Both the position numbers and the translations under genes were made by a program. A stretch of 64,000 bases of DNA from 34-65-8 sp046294735 (GTDB taxonomy: Bacteria > Pseudomonadota > Alphaproteobacteria > Sphingomonadales > Sphingomonadaceae), in NCBI GenBank assembly GCA_046294735.1, contig JBKBKB010000002.1, positions 372,001-436,000 of the forward strand, read 5' to 3'. How positions within the stretch are numbered: position 1 is the stretch's first letter; the number at the start of each line of letters is the position of its first letter. Below, in pieces: positions 52,436-61,159 of the stretch. The notes below the pieces were generated by a model that had not been told where the DNA came from, made no database searches, and was given only the letters and a program-made list of their open reading frames with translations.

Positions 52436-52888
52436 CTAGAAAACCGGCCGGAAAACGATCCGGCTACGCAATAACCAGGTTGCCGCGAAGCTGACAGCGA
52501 TCGCCGCCATTTTGGCGAGCCGCGGATCGAACCCGGCCATCTCGCCTGCGCCGACGATGGCAATGGTCAGTGCCAATCCGACCAGTGCCGAGCCGACGAA
52601 CAGGGCTTTCTGCCGGGTCCGGTCAGGCCCGCGCGGCGCGACCCGGCCAATGAAGACCGCACGGCTGGAGATCAGCCAGTGGGTGACGATCCCGAGCGAA
52701 TAGCCGAGCGCCGAGGCGGGCGCGGCTGCCATGCCCAGCGCCAGCAAGGCCAGGAATGTCCCCATATCGACCGCCAGCGCAGCCACGCTGGCACAGCCGT
52801 AGCGCAGCAGACGCAAGTCACTCAGCCGCTTGAGAAGTTCGTCCACATCCCGCTCCTGCCGCCAACATTCGGGCGGTTTCCTGTTCAT
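52436..52888 (-). CDS. GtrA family membrane protein
   Basis: 150 residues, four hydrophobic helices: about 29-48 (LRYGCASVAALAVDMGTFLALLAL), 55-75, 93-112 and 122-140, ending in the family-typical ATWLLRSRIVF. GtrA-type proteins are thought to flip or help transfer polyprenyl-linked sugars. A GTG at 52846 (VDELLKRL) with AGGAG ahead is an alternative start. It is divergent from a GT87-like gene, supporting a role in cell-surface glycan. Confidence 0.85.
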   Translation of the reverse strand: MNRKPPECWRQERDVDELLKRLSDLRLLRYGCASVAALAVDMGTFLALLALGMAAAPASALGYSLGIVTHWLISSRAVFIGRVAPRGPDRTRQKALFVGSALVGLALTIAIVGAGEMAGFDPRLAKMAAIAVSFAATWLLRSRIVFRPVF

Positions 52889-52950
52889 TGCGGTTTCCGG
52901 TTAACAAAGCGTCAAGCGCAGACTACCGCACAGCATTCGATGGGGGTAAA

Positions 52951-54141
52951 ATGACCGGACGGGCCGCAATCCGACTGTATTGGGCAGTGCTGGCGCTGGG
53001 CACTCTGGCTGTGCTGGCCGTGCTGGCCAGCGCCGGACGCTGGCCGCTGGCGACCGATGGTAATGTGGTCATCACCGATTTCGCCACTGTTTGGGCGGCA
53101 GGCGTACGGGCGCTGGCCGGTCAGGCAGCGCTGGCTTACGACCATGCCGTGCACGAAGCGTTCTATGCCAGCCTGATCGACCGCCCCGCTGCGGACGGCC
53201 TCACCTTCGGCTACCCGCCAACTGCATTCCTGCTGTTCGCCCCATTCGGTGCGCTGCCTTATGGCGCGGCGTTGCCGCTCTACCTCGTGATCGGGATCGG
53301 CCTGTGGTTTGCCGCCTTGCGCAGCATCGTTCGCGACTGGCCAACCGCGCTGGCGATGGCGGTGGCATGGGGCGGAGCCAGCCAGACCATCCTGCTCGGC
53401 CAGAATGGCTTCCTGACCGCTGCGGCACTGGCTGCGGGACTGTTGCTGCTGCCGCGTCGCCCGGTGCTGGCCGGGGTACTGTTCGGGCTGCTCGCGATCA
53501 AACCGCATCTCGGGCTGGCCCTGGCACCGTTTCTCTTGCTGCGTCGAGACTGGGCCGCCATTGCCGCCGCGATCGCGACCTTGGGAGCGACGATCCTGCT
53601 CACCCTTGCCCTGTGGGGGCCGGGCCTGTGGGCCGATTACCTGGTTGCCGGCCGCGAGGTCGCGGCAATGGTGGCTGGGCGTACCGACACGATCGTGGGC
53701 GGCAAGATGCAGTCCGTGCTGGCGATAGCCGTGCGCCATGTGCCGCTGGAATGGGCGCTCGCTTTGCACGCCTTGTTCGCTCTCGGTGCCTTGGCGCTGA
53801 TGGCGCTGGTGGTCCGCCGCAAGCCACCGTTCGCAGCGCAAGCGGCAGCCGCGATTGCCGCAACCGCACTGGTGACACCCTATTCGTTCCTGTACGACTG
53901 CACCATGCTGACCGCAGCCGCTGCATTCCTGCTTACGCTGCCGCAGCCGCAGAGCGACAGGGCCATGCTGCTGTTCGCGATGGCCTTGCCCGGAATGTGG
54001 TTCTTCACTGCAGTTCCACTGGTACCATTTGCCGGTCTGATCGTGCTGCTGCTGTGCCTGCGTCAGGCCGCCTCGCGCCCGCGCGGTTCCGGCTTGACCC
54101 GGCCAGGCACTTCACGAACCGAGGCCAGCGCTGCGGCCTGA
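52951..54141 (+). CDS. GT87/DUF2029-type multispan glycosyltransferase
   Basis: 396 residues with about ten hydrophobic helices. Early extracytoplasmic loop TDFATVWAAGVRALAG with an acidic TDF, followed by YPPTAFLLFAPFGALPYG, is characteristic of DUF2029/GT87 polyprenyl-phosphate-mannose-type transferases. ATG 52951 begins just before the first helix. Its last 79 bases overlap the 3' end of the convergent flavoprotein gene, both frames remaining open. Acceptor and donor are unknown. Confidence 0.82.
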   Translation: MTGRAAIRLYWAVLALGTLAVLAVLASAGRWPLATDGNVVITDFATVWAAGVRALAGQAALAYDHAVHEAFYASLIDRPAADGLTFGYPPTAFLLFAPFGALPYGAALPLYLVIGIGLWFAALRSIVRDWPTALAMAVAWGGASQTILLGQNGFLTAAALAAGLLLLPRRPVLAGVLFGLLAIKPHLGLALAPFLLLRRDWAAIAAAIATLGATILLTLALWGPGLWADYLVAGREVAAMVAGRTDTIVGGKMQSVLAIAVRHVPLEWALALHALFALGALALMALVVRRKPPFAAQAAAAIAATALVTPYSFLYDCTMLTAAAAFLLTLPQPQSDRAMLLFAMALPGMWFFTAVPLVPFAGLIVLLLCLRQAASRPRGSGLTRPGTSRTEASAAA

Positions 54142-55640
54142 TCGGGTGTGATCGCCTCACGTGCAGGCAGCGCGGCATCCGCACCTTCATCGCCGGCCTC
54201 GTGGTATTCGGCGTCCTCGTTGACGCACCAGGTGTCATAGATCCGTCGCTCGGCCAGAATGTTCTCGACCGTCAGCATGGCGGTCATCATCGCGTGGTCC
54301 TGGTTGTTGTAGCGATGCATCCCGTTGCGTCCGACAAGGTGCAACGTGGGATACCGGGACTCCAGTTCGTGACGCATGGCAGCGACATGAGCGGCATAAT
54401 CCTCATCGTACACGGGGTATGCCTTTTCCTGCCGCACCACTGCACCGCCGCGCACCCGCGCCGGATCGACGAGCCCGAGGATCGCCATCTCGGTCTTGGC
54501 AAGCTCTACCAGATCGGCATCGGCCATGGACCACAGTCCATCACCTTCGAAGCAGAAGTATTCCAGACCGACGCAGGCCATGGCGTCATCGGGCACCATT
54601 TCAGGCGACCACGAGCGGAAATTCTGCACCCGGCCGACCTTGACCTTGCTGTCGTGGATATAGATCCAGTTGTCCGGAAACAGATCATCGCCCTCAACCA
54701 TCAGCGCCACGGTCAGGAAGTCACGGTACCTGAGGCTGGAGGCGTTCCAGGTCGTGTCCGGCAAGGGATGAAGCCGGGCCGCCAGTTCGCGCATCGGTGC
54801 CGAACTGATCGCATGGGCGGCCTTGACCACCACTTTGCCTTCGGGGCCGTTGGCCGTCATGCGCCAGCCGCCGGTTCCGTCGCTCGCGAGTTGTTCGAGG
54901 CTATGCCCCATGAGCACGCTCCCGCTCCCGCTGGCGACGATCCTGTCGCGTGCGGCGTCCCACATCATGCCCGGGCCGAGCCGGGGATAGCGGAAGGTCT
55001 CGAGCAGGGTCTTGACCGCCTGCCCGTCATTCGGCCGCTTGTTGAGGCCAAGCGAACGCTTGAGTCCGTCCGTGACCGCGCCCCACAGGCTGAGGCCCTT
55101 GATCCGCTGGGCAGCCCAGTCTGCGCTCATCTCGTTGCATGGCATGCCCCAGACCTTCTCGGTGTAGGTCTTGAAGAAGATCGAGTAGAGCTTTTCGCCG
55201 AACTGGTTGGTGGTCCAGTCCTCGAAACTCTTCACGGTGCGGACGGGGAATAGCTTGTAATGCAGGTAGCTTGCCATGCATTGGACCGACCGCCAGATGC
55301 CCAGGTTGAACAGGGCTTCAAACGCGCGCAACGGATAGCTGTAGAATTTACCTTCGTAATAGATCCGGCTCATCCGCGGGCGCTGAATGAAATCGTCCGG
55401 CAGGATCTCGTTCCACAGGTCGACCACCTGCTGCGATTTCGAGAAGAAGCGGTGCCCGCCGATGTCGAAGCGATAGCCCTCGTGCTCGACGGTACGGCTT
55501 ATCCCGCCGACATAGACAGCGTCTTTTTCGATGATCACCACCGACTTGCCGGCCTTGGTCAACAGGTAGCCGGCGGTCAGGCCAGCTGGCCCGGCCCCGA
55601 TGATTGCCACGTCCACCGCCAGTTCGCCTGCGTTTTTCAT
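54063..55640 (-). CDS. FAD-dependent oxidoreductase, UDP-galactopyranose-mutase/amine-oxidase-like
   Basis: 525 residues. N-terminal FAD-binding VDVAIIGAGPAGLTAGYLL and VIIEKDAVYVGGISRT, then YRFDIGGHRFFSKSQQVVDLW, which resembles flavoproteins annotated near polysaccharide genes (UGM-like/protoporphyrinogen-oxidase-like). Near the C-terminus are HLVGRNGMHRYNNQDHAM and an acidic tail. The reaction is not known; the GtrA and GT87 neighbours hint at glycan or polyprenyl metabolism. Its 3' end overlaps the convergent GT87 gene by 79 bases. Confidence 0.82.
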   Translation of the reverse strand: MKNAGELAVDVAIIGAGPAGLTAGYLLTKAGKSVVIIEKDAVYVGGISRTVEHEGYRFDIGGHRFFSKSQQVVDLWNEILPDDFIQRPRMSRIYYEGKFYSYPLRAFEALFNLGIWRSVQCMASYLHYKLFPVRTVKSFEDWTTNQFGEKLYSIFFKTYTEKVWGMPCNEMSADWAAQRIKGLSLWGAVTDGLKRSLGLNKRPNDGQAVKTLLETFRYPRLGPGMMWDAARDRIVASGSGSVLMGHSLEQLASDGTGGWRMTANGPEGKVVVKAAHAISSAPMRELAARLHPLPDTTWNASSLRYRDFLTVALMVEGDDLFPDNWIYIHDSKVKVGRVQNFRSWSPEMVPDDAMACVGLEYFCFEGDGLWSMADADLVELAKTEMAILGLVDPARVRGGAVVRQEKAYPVYDEDYAAHVAAMRHELESRYPTLHLVGRNGMHRYNNQDHAMMTAMLTVENILAERRIYDTWCVNEDAEYHEAGDEGADAALPAREAITPDQAAALASVREVPGRVKPEPRGREAA

Positions 55641-55700
55641 CGTCCGATGCCCCTGTTTAACCTGGTCACCGGCAAGTGAAGGAAAATGGTAAGCAGAAGG

Positions 55701-56327
55701 TTAACGGCCCAGCAGCGAAGGGCTCTGCAGCAGCGCCGCGATCTGGGCAAAGTCACCGAGCGAGAAGGTATCCTCGAACACCAGCCCGAACTGGCCATCG
55801 CGCCGCCAGCGGACCTTGGCCCGGATTTCCGGCAGGTAGTCCGACTGAAGGCGCAGGGCCTGAGCCAGCGCGAGCCGCACATCGCATTCGATCCGCGCAC
55901 CTTGCTGTGACAGGTTGCGGATCACCGCCTGATGGGTCTGTCCCAGGAAGCAGACCCGGACAGGCAGCTCGACTGTGATTCGCAGCTTGCGCTTGCGGAA
56001 CTGTCCGGTCTGGTTGACCAGTTGCGCCACATCGATCGCTTCATCGAAATGGAATCCCGCTTCATTGTCACGCACCCAGACACGGCGCATGGCTACCCGG
56101 TTGCCGGTTTCCGTCTCCAGCAGGGCAGCTTCACCGGCCGGGATCGGGTGAAACAGGCGGACGCTGACTCCGGTGGCAGATACGTCGCGGATAACGCACA
56201 CGAATTCGCCTTCGGGTGTCACCAGTTTGGCCGGGCGGATGAGCAGGGTGACGCGCGGCGCGGCGCGCTGTTCCTCGGGGCTAAGCCCGGCCGGCTGCGC
56301 AACTGTGTGTCGAATGCCGCTTTCCAT
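55701..56327 (-). CDS. tandem PilZ-domain protein
   Basis: 208 residues with two PilZ-like domains. First (about 20-100): EEQRAAPRVTLLIRPAKL then IRDVSATGVSVRLF. Second (about 110-200): RKRKLRITVELPVRV then IRNLSQQGARIECDV. Arg-rich and (D/N)xSxxG motifs are the c-di-GMP contacts of PilZ; both copies have them in recognisable form, the second with N for D. ATG 56327 (MESGIRHTVAQPAGL) is chosen; a frame to 56447 extends back. A single-domain PilZ gene lies 125 bases upstream on the same strand. Confidence 0.82.
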   Translation of the reverse strand: MESGIRHTVAQPAGLSPEEQRAAPRVTLLIRPAKLVTPEGEFVCVIRDVSATGVSVRLFHPIPAGEAALLETETGNRVAMRRVWVRDNEAGFHFDEAIDVAQLVNQTGQFRKRKLRITVELPVRVCFLGQTHQAVIRNLSQQGARIECDVRLALAQALRLQSDYLPEIRAKVRWRRDGQFGLVFEDTFSLGDFAQIAALLQSPSLLGR

Positions 56328-56451
56328 AGCCCCGCCGTCCGCCCCGCGCCCGCCAAGCGAGCGAAGGCACGGTTTGATTACCCTGATTTCCACCTCGCTC
56401 CATGCCTGCAAAGGGGTAAACAAGGCGCTAAGCCCGTTCTCGCGCAAACGC

Positions 56452-56772
56452 CTATGGTTGCGGGGTCAACCAGTCGAGGACCGAGACATGCAGCGGTTTG
56501 TCGAAAGCGATCCCGATCGAACGGCCGTCCACCCATCGCACTGTTCCGCGCATCGGCCCCAGCCCCTGGAAGCCGACCATGACCAAGATGCCTGGGACAA
56601 AGTTGTAAAACACCCCGTGTGCCCGGGCTCCGGTGAGGGAGATGTCTGTAACGAAGACGTTGCCGGTGAAGCCATTTTCGGCTTCCAGATGGCCAGGCGC
56701 ACTGTAGCGGCGCCGATCCGCTCCGCGGGCGGAGATGCACGCACCGGGTTGCTCGTCGTTCTCATCGGTCAC
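56452..56772 (-). CDS. single PilZ-domain protein
   Basis: 106 residues. PilZ domain from about residue 20: GADRRRYSAPGHLEAENGF, then VTDISLTGARAHGV with DxSxxG, and RWVDGRSIGIAFD near the end. Probable c-di-GMP-binding effector; output unknown. GTG 56772 is the start: AGGGAA lies about 9 bases before it on that strand, whereas a TTG at 56808 has none. It is followed on the same strand by the tandem PilZ gene. Confidence 0.8.
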   Translation of the reverse strand: MTDENDEQPGACISARGADRRRYSAPGHLEAENGFTGNVFVTDISLTGARAHGVFYNFVPGILVMVGFQGLGPMRGTVRWVDGRSIGIAFDKPLHVSVLDWLTPQP

Positions 56773-56996
56773 ATCCGGTTCCCTGGAAGCACAGGCGTAG
56801 ACCCGCAATGGGCCGCCTGCATTGGCACGCGCTGCCTCTAGCGGGATCAGAGGACAGTCCGGTTTACGGACAGCACTAATTTTGCCCTAATTCGGGGCGC
56901 CTGGCTTGCCACAGGGGCTTGCCGCCGCAGGCTCGGCCGACTGCTCGCTAAACTTAAGCTAAAACCAGGGGTTAACGCAGGCATCCATCGCCAACC

Positions 56997-57081
56997 TGGT
57001 GCGGGTGGCGGGACTCGAACCCGCACGATCGAAGATCAGGGGATTTTAAGTCCCCGGCGTCTACCATTCCGCCACACCCGC
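56997..57081 (-). tRNA. tRNA-Leu (anticodon TAA)
   Basis: Acceptor stem GCGGGTG (57081-57075) pairs with CACCCGC (57007-57001). The anticodon stem GGGGA...TCCCC encloses loop CTTAAAA, giving anticodon TAA for UUA leucine codons. A long variable arm and the T-loop GGTTCGAGTCC fit a type II Leu tRNA. A73 and CCA are encoded (57000-56997). Length 85 with CCA. Confidence 0.95.
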
Positions 57082-57139
57082 CAGTGCAGGTTACTGCCCT
57101 AACCGGGCAGGCTGGAAAGACAAGCTGCCGAGGACCCAG

Positions 57140-57421
57140 TCAGTCTGTGTTGAGGCGGTCGCGGATTTCCTTGCCCGGCTTGAAATAGGGGACGCGCTTC
57201 CCAGGCACGTCCACGGTTTCACCAGTACGCGGGTTGCGTCCCTGACGCGGATCGCGCGCCCTGGTCGAGAAAGCGCCAAACCCGCGCAATTCCACCCGCC
57301 CGCCATCGACCAGTCGGTTGGTGATCTCGTCGAAGAAGACATCGACCACCTTTTCAACTTCGTCGGCCCGCAGGTCGGGATTTTCCTTCGCCAGTGCCTG
57401 CACCAGCTCTGATCGGATCAT
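57140..57421 (-). CDS. ihfB: integration host factor subunit beta
   Basis: 93-residue HU/IHF-type DNA-bending protein. Starts MIRSELVQALAKENPDLRADEVEKVV and carries the beta-arm block GRVELRGFGAFSTR..RQGRNPRTG, with the intercalating Pro in GRNPRTGE and a C-terminal VPYFKPGKEIRDRLN. The N-terminal RSEL and length indicate IHF-beta rather than HU. ATG 57421 follows a GGGAGCA ribosome site; a longer frame to 57460 is unnecessary. The IHF-alpha partner is not in the window. Confidence 0.93.
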   Translation of the reverse strand: MIRSELVQALAKENPDLRADEVEKVVDVFFDEITNRLVDGGRVELRGFGAFSTRARDPRQGRNPRTGETVDVPGKRVPYFKPGKEIRDRLNTD

Positions 57422-57582
57422 GTCGTTGCTCCCATCCGCACAGCTTTGAAAACGCTGCACGGCTTCGTTCGCATCGTGCGCGAACAGCTTACCCCCAATA
57501 ATGCGGCCCAGACCTCGTTTGTGCCAAACTTGTTAAAAGAGTGCAATGTGTGGAGGTGTCGTTTTTATCCCATTTACCACAA

Positions 57583-57924
57583 TCAGCCATGTTCAAGCAG
57601 TTCGGCTGGCCGAATTCCCAGGCGGTCCATCCGCGCGCGGATCTCGGGCCATTCCTGTTCGACGAACCGGGCCCGCTCGCGGGCCCGCAACCGTTCTGCT
57701 GCGCCATCCACCACATACATGCCAACGCCGCGCTGCACTTCGACCAACCCGTCGAGCTGGAATTGCTGATAAGCCTTGGCCACCGTCAGCGGATTGGCAC
57801 CTTGCTCCGCCGCATAAGCGCGGACTGAAGGAAGCATTCGCCCTTCCGGATATTCGCCCTCGATAATGGCCGCCGCGATCTGGTCGCGCAGCTTGAGATA
57901 GACGGGGCGGCTTTGCTGAGTCAT
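57583..57924 (-). CDS. GntR family regulator (short, YtrA type)
   Basis: 113 residues. Winged helix at about 8-78: PVYLKLRDQIAAAIIEGEYPEG then LPSVRAYAAEQGANPLTVAKAYQQ and the wing VEVQRGVGMYVV. Only a short C-terminal helix follows, as in the YtrA subfamily, so no large ligand domain. ATG 57924 follows GGAGG by about 6 bases. YtrA regulators usually accompany ABC transporters, but here the divergent gene encodes a POT peptide transporter, whose start is 189 bases away. Confidence 0.9.
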   Translation of the reverse strand: MTQQSRPVYLKLRDQIAAAIIEGEYPEGRMLPSVRAYAAEQGANPLTVAKAYQQFQLDGLVEVQRGVGMYVVDGAAERLRARERARFVEQEWPEIRARMDRLGIRPAELLEHG

Positions 57925-58113
57925 TGGGTTGCCTCCATTCAGTGCATCAGTGCCATAATACAGCGCGGCGCACAAGGCGCGGTCCGTCGAAAAGGCAAGG
58001 AAACGTCCGGTTTCGCGTGAAACTAGCGCTTCACACGCAAGAATCTGGCGCTAGGGTGCGCGGTCTGCGGCAACATGGTTGTCAAAACGAAAACCTTCGG
58101 GGGATAGACTGTC

Positions 58114-59751
58114 GTGACACTGGAACAGATTATCGTCGCCATCGCAGCGACATTCCTTGTGCTGCTGCTGATCGGCGGGGGTGCCATCGTCAGTTCATCC
58201 AAGCCCGAGTTTGCTGGACACCCCAAGGGTTTGTTCGTGCTGTTCTTTGCCGAAATGTGGGAACGTTTTTCCTACTACGGGATGCGCGCGCTGCTGATCT
58301 TCTACCTGACCCAACACTGGCTCTATAACGATGAGAAAGCCTCGGTCATCTACGGTGCCTACACCGCACTGGTCTACATCGCGCCGGTGCTCGGCGGCTA
58401 TCTGGCTGACAAGTATCTGGGGCAGCGCAAGGCGGTGCTGTTCGGAGCAGTACTCCTGACTTTCGGCCACTTCTTCATGGCTTTCGAGGGCGACGGCTCG
58501 CTGGGTCAGGCCAATCCGATGATCGACGTGTTCTGGCTTGCGCTGGCCTTCATCATTGTCGGTTCTGGCTTCCTGAAAGCCAACATCTCGGTGATCGTCG
58601 GCCAGCTCTATCCGCGCACCGACATCCGGCGCGACGGGGCCTACACGATCTTCTACATGGGCATTAACGTTGGCGCAGCGGTCGGCACGATCATCGCCGG
58701 CTACCTCGGCCAGACCTATGGCTGGGCCTACGGCTTCGGCGCGGCGGGTTTCGGCATGTTGCTGGGACTGATCGTGTTCATCGTGTTCAAGCCGCTCCTT
58801 CTCGGCAAGGGTGAAAGCTCTGTTCCGGAAAAGCTGGCCAGCCCGTTCATGGGCATCAAGTTCGAATGGTTCCTTTATCTTGTCGGCTTCGGCGCGGTGG
58901 CGGTGACCTGGTGGCTGGTGCAGAATCAGGCGATCGTAGGCAGCATTCTGGGCGTTTTCGGAGCGCTGCTGGTCGCTTTCGTCATCTGGGAAGCGATCAA
59001 GATCGGCGGACATGACCGTGACCGCATCTTTGCCGCGATTTTCCTGATCATTGGCTCGATCCTGTTCTGGGCCCTGTTCGAACAGGCGGGTTCCAGCCTC
59101 AACCTGTTCACTGACCGCTATGTCGACCGGCAGGGCGTTTCAGCCTCGATCTTCCAGTCGATCAATCCGATCTACATCATCCTGCTCGCACCGCTGTTCG
59201 CTGGATTGTGGACCTGGCTCGCCCGCAAGGGACTCGAACCATCGACCCCGGCCAAGTTCGGGCTGGCGATCATCCAGCTCGGCGCAGGCTTCCTGGTGCT
59301 GGTGTTCGGTGCAAATGCGGTGGGCATGGAAGCCATGACCCCAGTGATCTTCGTGTTCCTGATCTACCTGCTGCACACCACCGGCGAGCTGTGCCTCAGC
59401 CCGGTCGGCCTCAGCGCGATGAACCGGCTTGCCCCGGCGCATATGGCATCGCTGATCATGGGCACCTGGTTCTTCGCTTCGGCCACAGGCAACTTTGCGG
59501 CCGGTCTGATTGCAGCAGCCACCGGCTCGGAAGCGGCTTCGGGCGAAGGCGCAGCCAAGGAAACGGTGCTGGCGGTCTATAGCCAGATCGGCTGGGTCGC
59601 GGTGGGCGTCGGGGTGGCAGTGATCGTCATCAGCCCGGTGATCCGCAAGATGATGCACCTCGACACGCTGCGCGATGATGATGAACTCGCCGGCACTGCC
59701 GAACTGGGCGAACCGCAGGCGGCAGGTACCCACCCCGCCACCCGTCCGTAA
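58114..59751 (+). CDS. POT/PTR2 family proton-dependent oligopeptide transporter
   Basis: 545 residues, 12-14 hydrophobic helices, inner membrane. The PTR2 signature FFAEMWERFSYYGMRALLIFYL (ExxERFxYYG) near residue 50, GGYLADKYLGQRKAVL, and FYMGINVGAAVGTIIAGYL are present, so proton coupling is likely intact. It imports di- and tripeptides. The start is GTG 58114 with GGGGGA about 9 bases ahead. Two amidohydrolase genes follow on the same strand (28 bases to the first), suggesting peptide uptake and hydrolysis together (inference). Confidence 0.92.
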   Translation: MTLEQIIVAIAATFLVLLLIGGGAIVSSSKPEFAGHPKGLFVLFFAEMWERFSYYGMRALLIFYLTQHWLYNDEKASVIYGAYTALVYIAPVLGGYLADKYLGQRKAVLFGAVLLTFGHFFMAFEGDGSLGQANPMIDVFWLALAFIIVGSGFLKANISVIVGQLYPRTDIRRDGAYTIFYMGINVGAAVGTIIAGYLGQTYGWAYGFGAAGFGMLLGLIVFIVFKPLLLGKGESSVPEKLASPFMGIKFEWFLYLVGFGAVAVTWWLVQNQAIVGSILGVFGALLVAFVIWEAIKIGGHDRDRIFAAIFLIIGSILFWALFEQAGSSLNLFTDRYVDRQGVSASIFQSINPIYIILLAPLFAGLWTWLARKGLEPSTPAKFGLAIIQLGAGFLVLVFGANAVGMEAMTPVIFVFLIYLLHTTGELCLSPVGLSAMNRLAPAHMASLIMGTWFFASATGNFAAGLIAAATGSEAASGEGAAKETVLAVYSQIGWVAVGVGVAVIVISPVIRKMMHLDTLRDDDELAGTAELGEPQAAGTHPATRP

Positions 59752-59779
59752 CATAACGCCAGCCGGAGAAGCACGACCC

Positions 59780-61159
59780 ATGCGCTATCGCACGATCGCC
59801 GCAATCGGGGGGGCGCTGGCCCTGTCCGCCTGCACCACCAATGGCTCGTCGACCGGGGTCGCTTCGGCGTCTTCCGGCGGTGCGGCGGCGAAGGACGCTG
59901 CGGGGGAGCCCTACGCGTCGACCTACAAACCCTATCCCGGTACGGCGACAGCGCTGGTCGGCGCGACGGTTTATGACGGAGCGGGCAACCGGATCGAGCG
60001 CGGGGTGGTAATCTTCTCCGGCGGCAGGATCGTCTCGATTGGCGGCCCTGACACGCCGATACCCGCCGATATCGTGGTGTTTGACGGCACTGGCAAATAC
60101 GTCACCCCCGGCATTATCGACATCCACAGCCACTTGGGCGACTATCCCACGCCTTCAGTCGAAGCCCATTCCGATGGCAACGAGGCGACCAGCCCGGCCA
60201 CTCCGGAAGTCTGGGCCGAGCATTCGGTCTGGCCGCAGGATCCCGGCTTTACCCGCGCGCTGGCCAATGGCGGGGTTACCTCACTCCAGATCCTGCCGGG
60301 CTCGGCCAACCTGTTCGGCGGGCGGACAGTGACCCTCAAAAACGTGCCGTCGCGCACGGTCCAGGGCATGAAGTTCCCCGGCGCGCCGCATGGCCTGAAG
60401 ATGGCTTGCGGCGAGAATCCGAAGCGGGTGTATGGCGCGAAGGGCCGCGCTCCCTCCACCCGGATGGGCAACTTTGCGGTCAACCGCCAGACCTGGTTTG
60501 ACGCCAAAGCCTTCGATGGCAAAAAGCGCGATCTCGCCAAGGAAACGCTCAAAGGCGTGCTCGACGGCAAAATCCTGGTCCACAACCACTGCTATCGCGC
60601 TGACGAAATGGCGCTGGTGCTCGATATGGCCAAGGAGATGGGCTACAAGGTGACTGCGTTCCATCATGCGGTCGAAAGCTACAAGATCGCCCACTTGCTC
60701 CGCGAAAGTGATGTCTGCTCCGCGATCTGGGCCGACTGGTACGGCTTCAAGATGGAAAGCTACGACGGGATCCCGGAAAATGGCGCCCTGGTGTACCAGG
60801 CGGGCGCGTGTGTGGTGATCCACTCGGATGACGAGAACGGCATCCAGCGGCTCAATCAGGAAGCGGCCAAAGCGCAGGCAGCGGGCAAGCGGGCAGGCAT
60901 CATCATCCCCGATGCCGAAGTGATCCGCTGGATTACGCTCAACGCAGCCAAGGCAATGGGGATCGATGAACAGACCGGCAGCATTTCCCTTGGCAAGATG
61001 GCTGATGTGGTGCTGTGGAACGCCAATCCGCTGTCGGTCTATGCCCGGCCAGAGAAAGTCTGGGTTGATGGTGCCCTGCTGTTCGATGCCAACGATCCGA
61101 AGCGGCGCCCGGTCAGCGACTTCGAGCTTGGTCAGCCCGGCGAAGGAGACGTGAAATGA
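59780..61159 (+). CDS. amidohydrolase family protein, lipoprotein (metal site intact)
   Basis: 459 residues. Signal with lipobox LSAC at about 12-15, then the amidohydrolase/imidazolonepropionase-like barrel. Metal ligands are visible: PGIIDIHSHLG (HxH), the later HNH region (LVHNHCYRADEM), AFHHAVESY, and the catalytic Asp in VIHSDDENG. The terminal GSISLGKMADVVLWNANPL is the family composite domain. ATG 59780 fits the lipobox start. The stop overlaps the next amidohydrolase by 4 bases. Likely an exported peptidase/dipeptidase-like or cyclic-imide hydrolase; substrate unknown. Confidence 0.9.
   Translation: MRYRTIAAIGGALALSACTTNGSSTGVASASSGGAAAKDAAGEPYASTYKPYPGTATALVGATVYDGAGNRIERGVVIFSGGRIVSIGGPDTPIPADIVVFDGTGKYVTPGIIDIHSHLGDYPTPSVEAHSDGNEATSPATPEVWAEHSVWPQDPGFTRALANGGVTSLQILPGSANLFGGRTVTLKNVPSRTVQGMKFPGAPHGLKMACGENPKRVYGAKGRAPSTRMGNFAVNRQTWFDAKAFDGKKRDLAKETLKGVLDGKILVHNHCYRADEMALVLDMAKEMGYKVTAFHHAVESYKIAHLLRESDVCSAIWADWYGFKMESYDGIPENGALVYQAGACVVIHSDDENGIQRLNQEAAKAQAAGKRAGIIIPDAEVIRWITLNAAKAMGIDEQTGSISLGKMADVVLWNANPLSVYARPEKVWVDGALLFDANDPKRRPVSDFELGQPGEGDVK

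Noticed and set aside
53091..55253. 720-codon plus-strand open frame spanning the GT87 and flavoprotein genes
   Set aside because: A frame shadow across two well-supported genes; Arg/Pro/His-rich with no recognisable domain.
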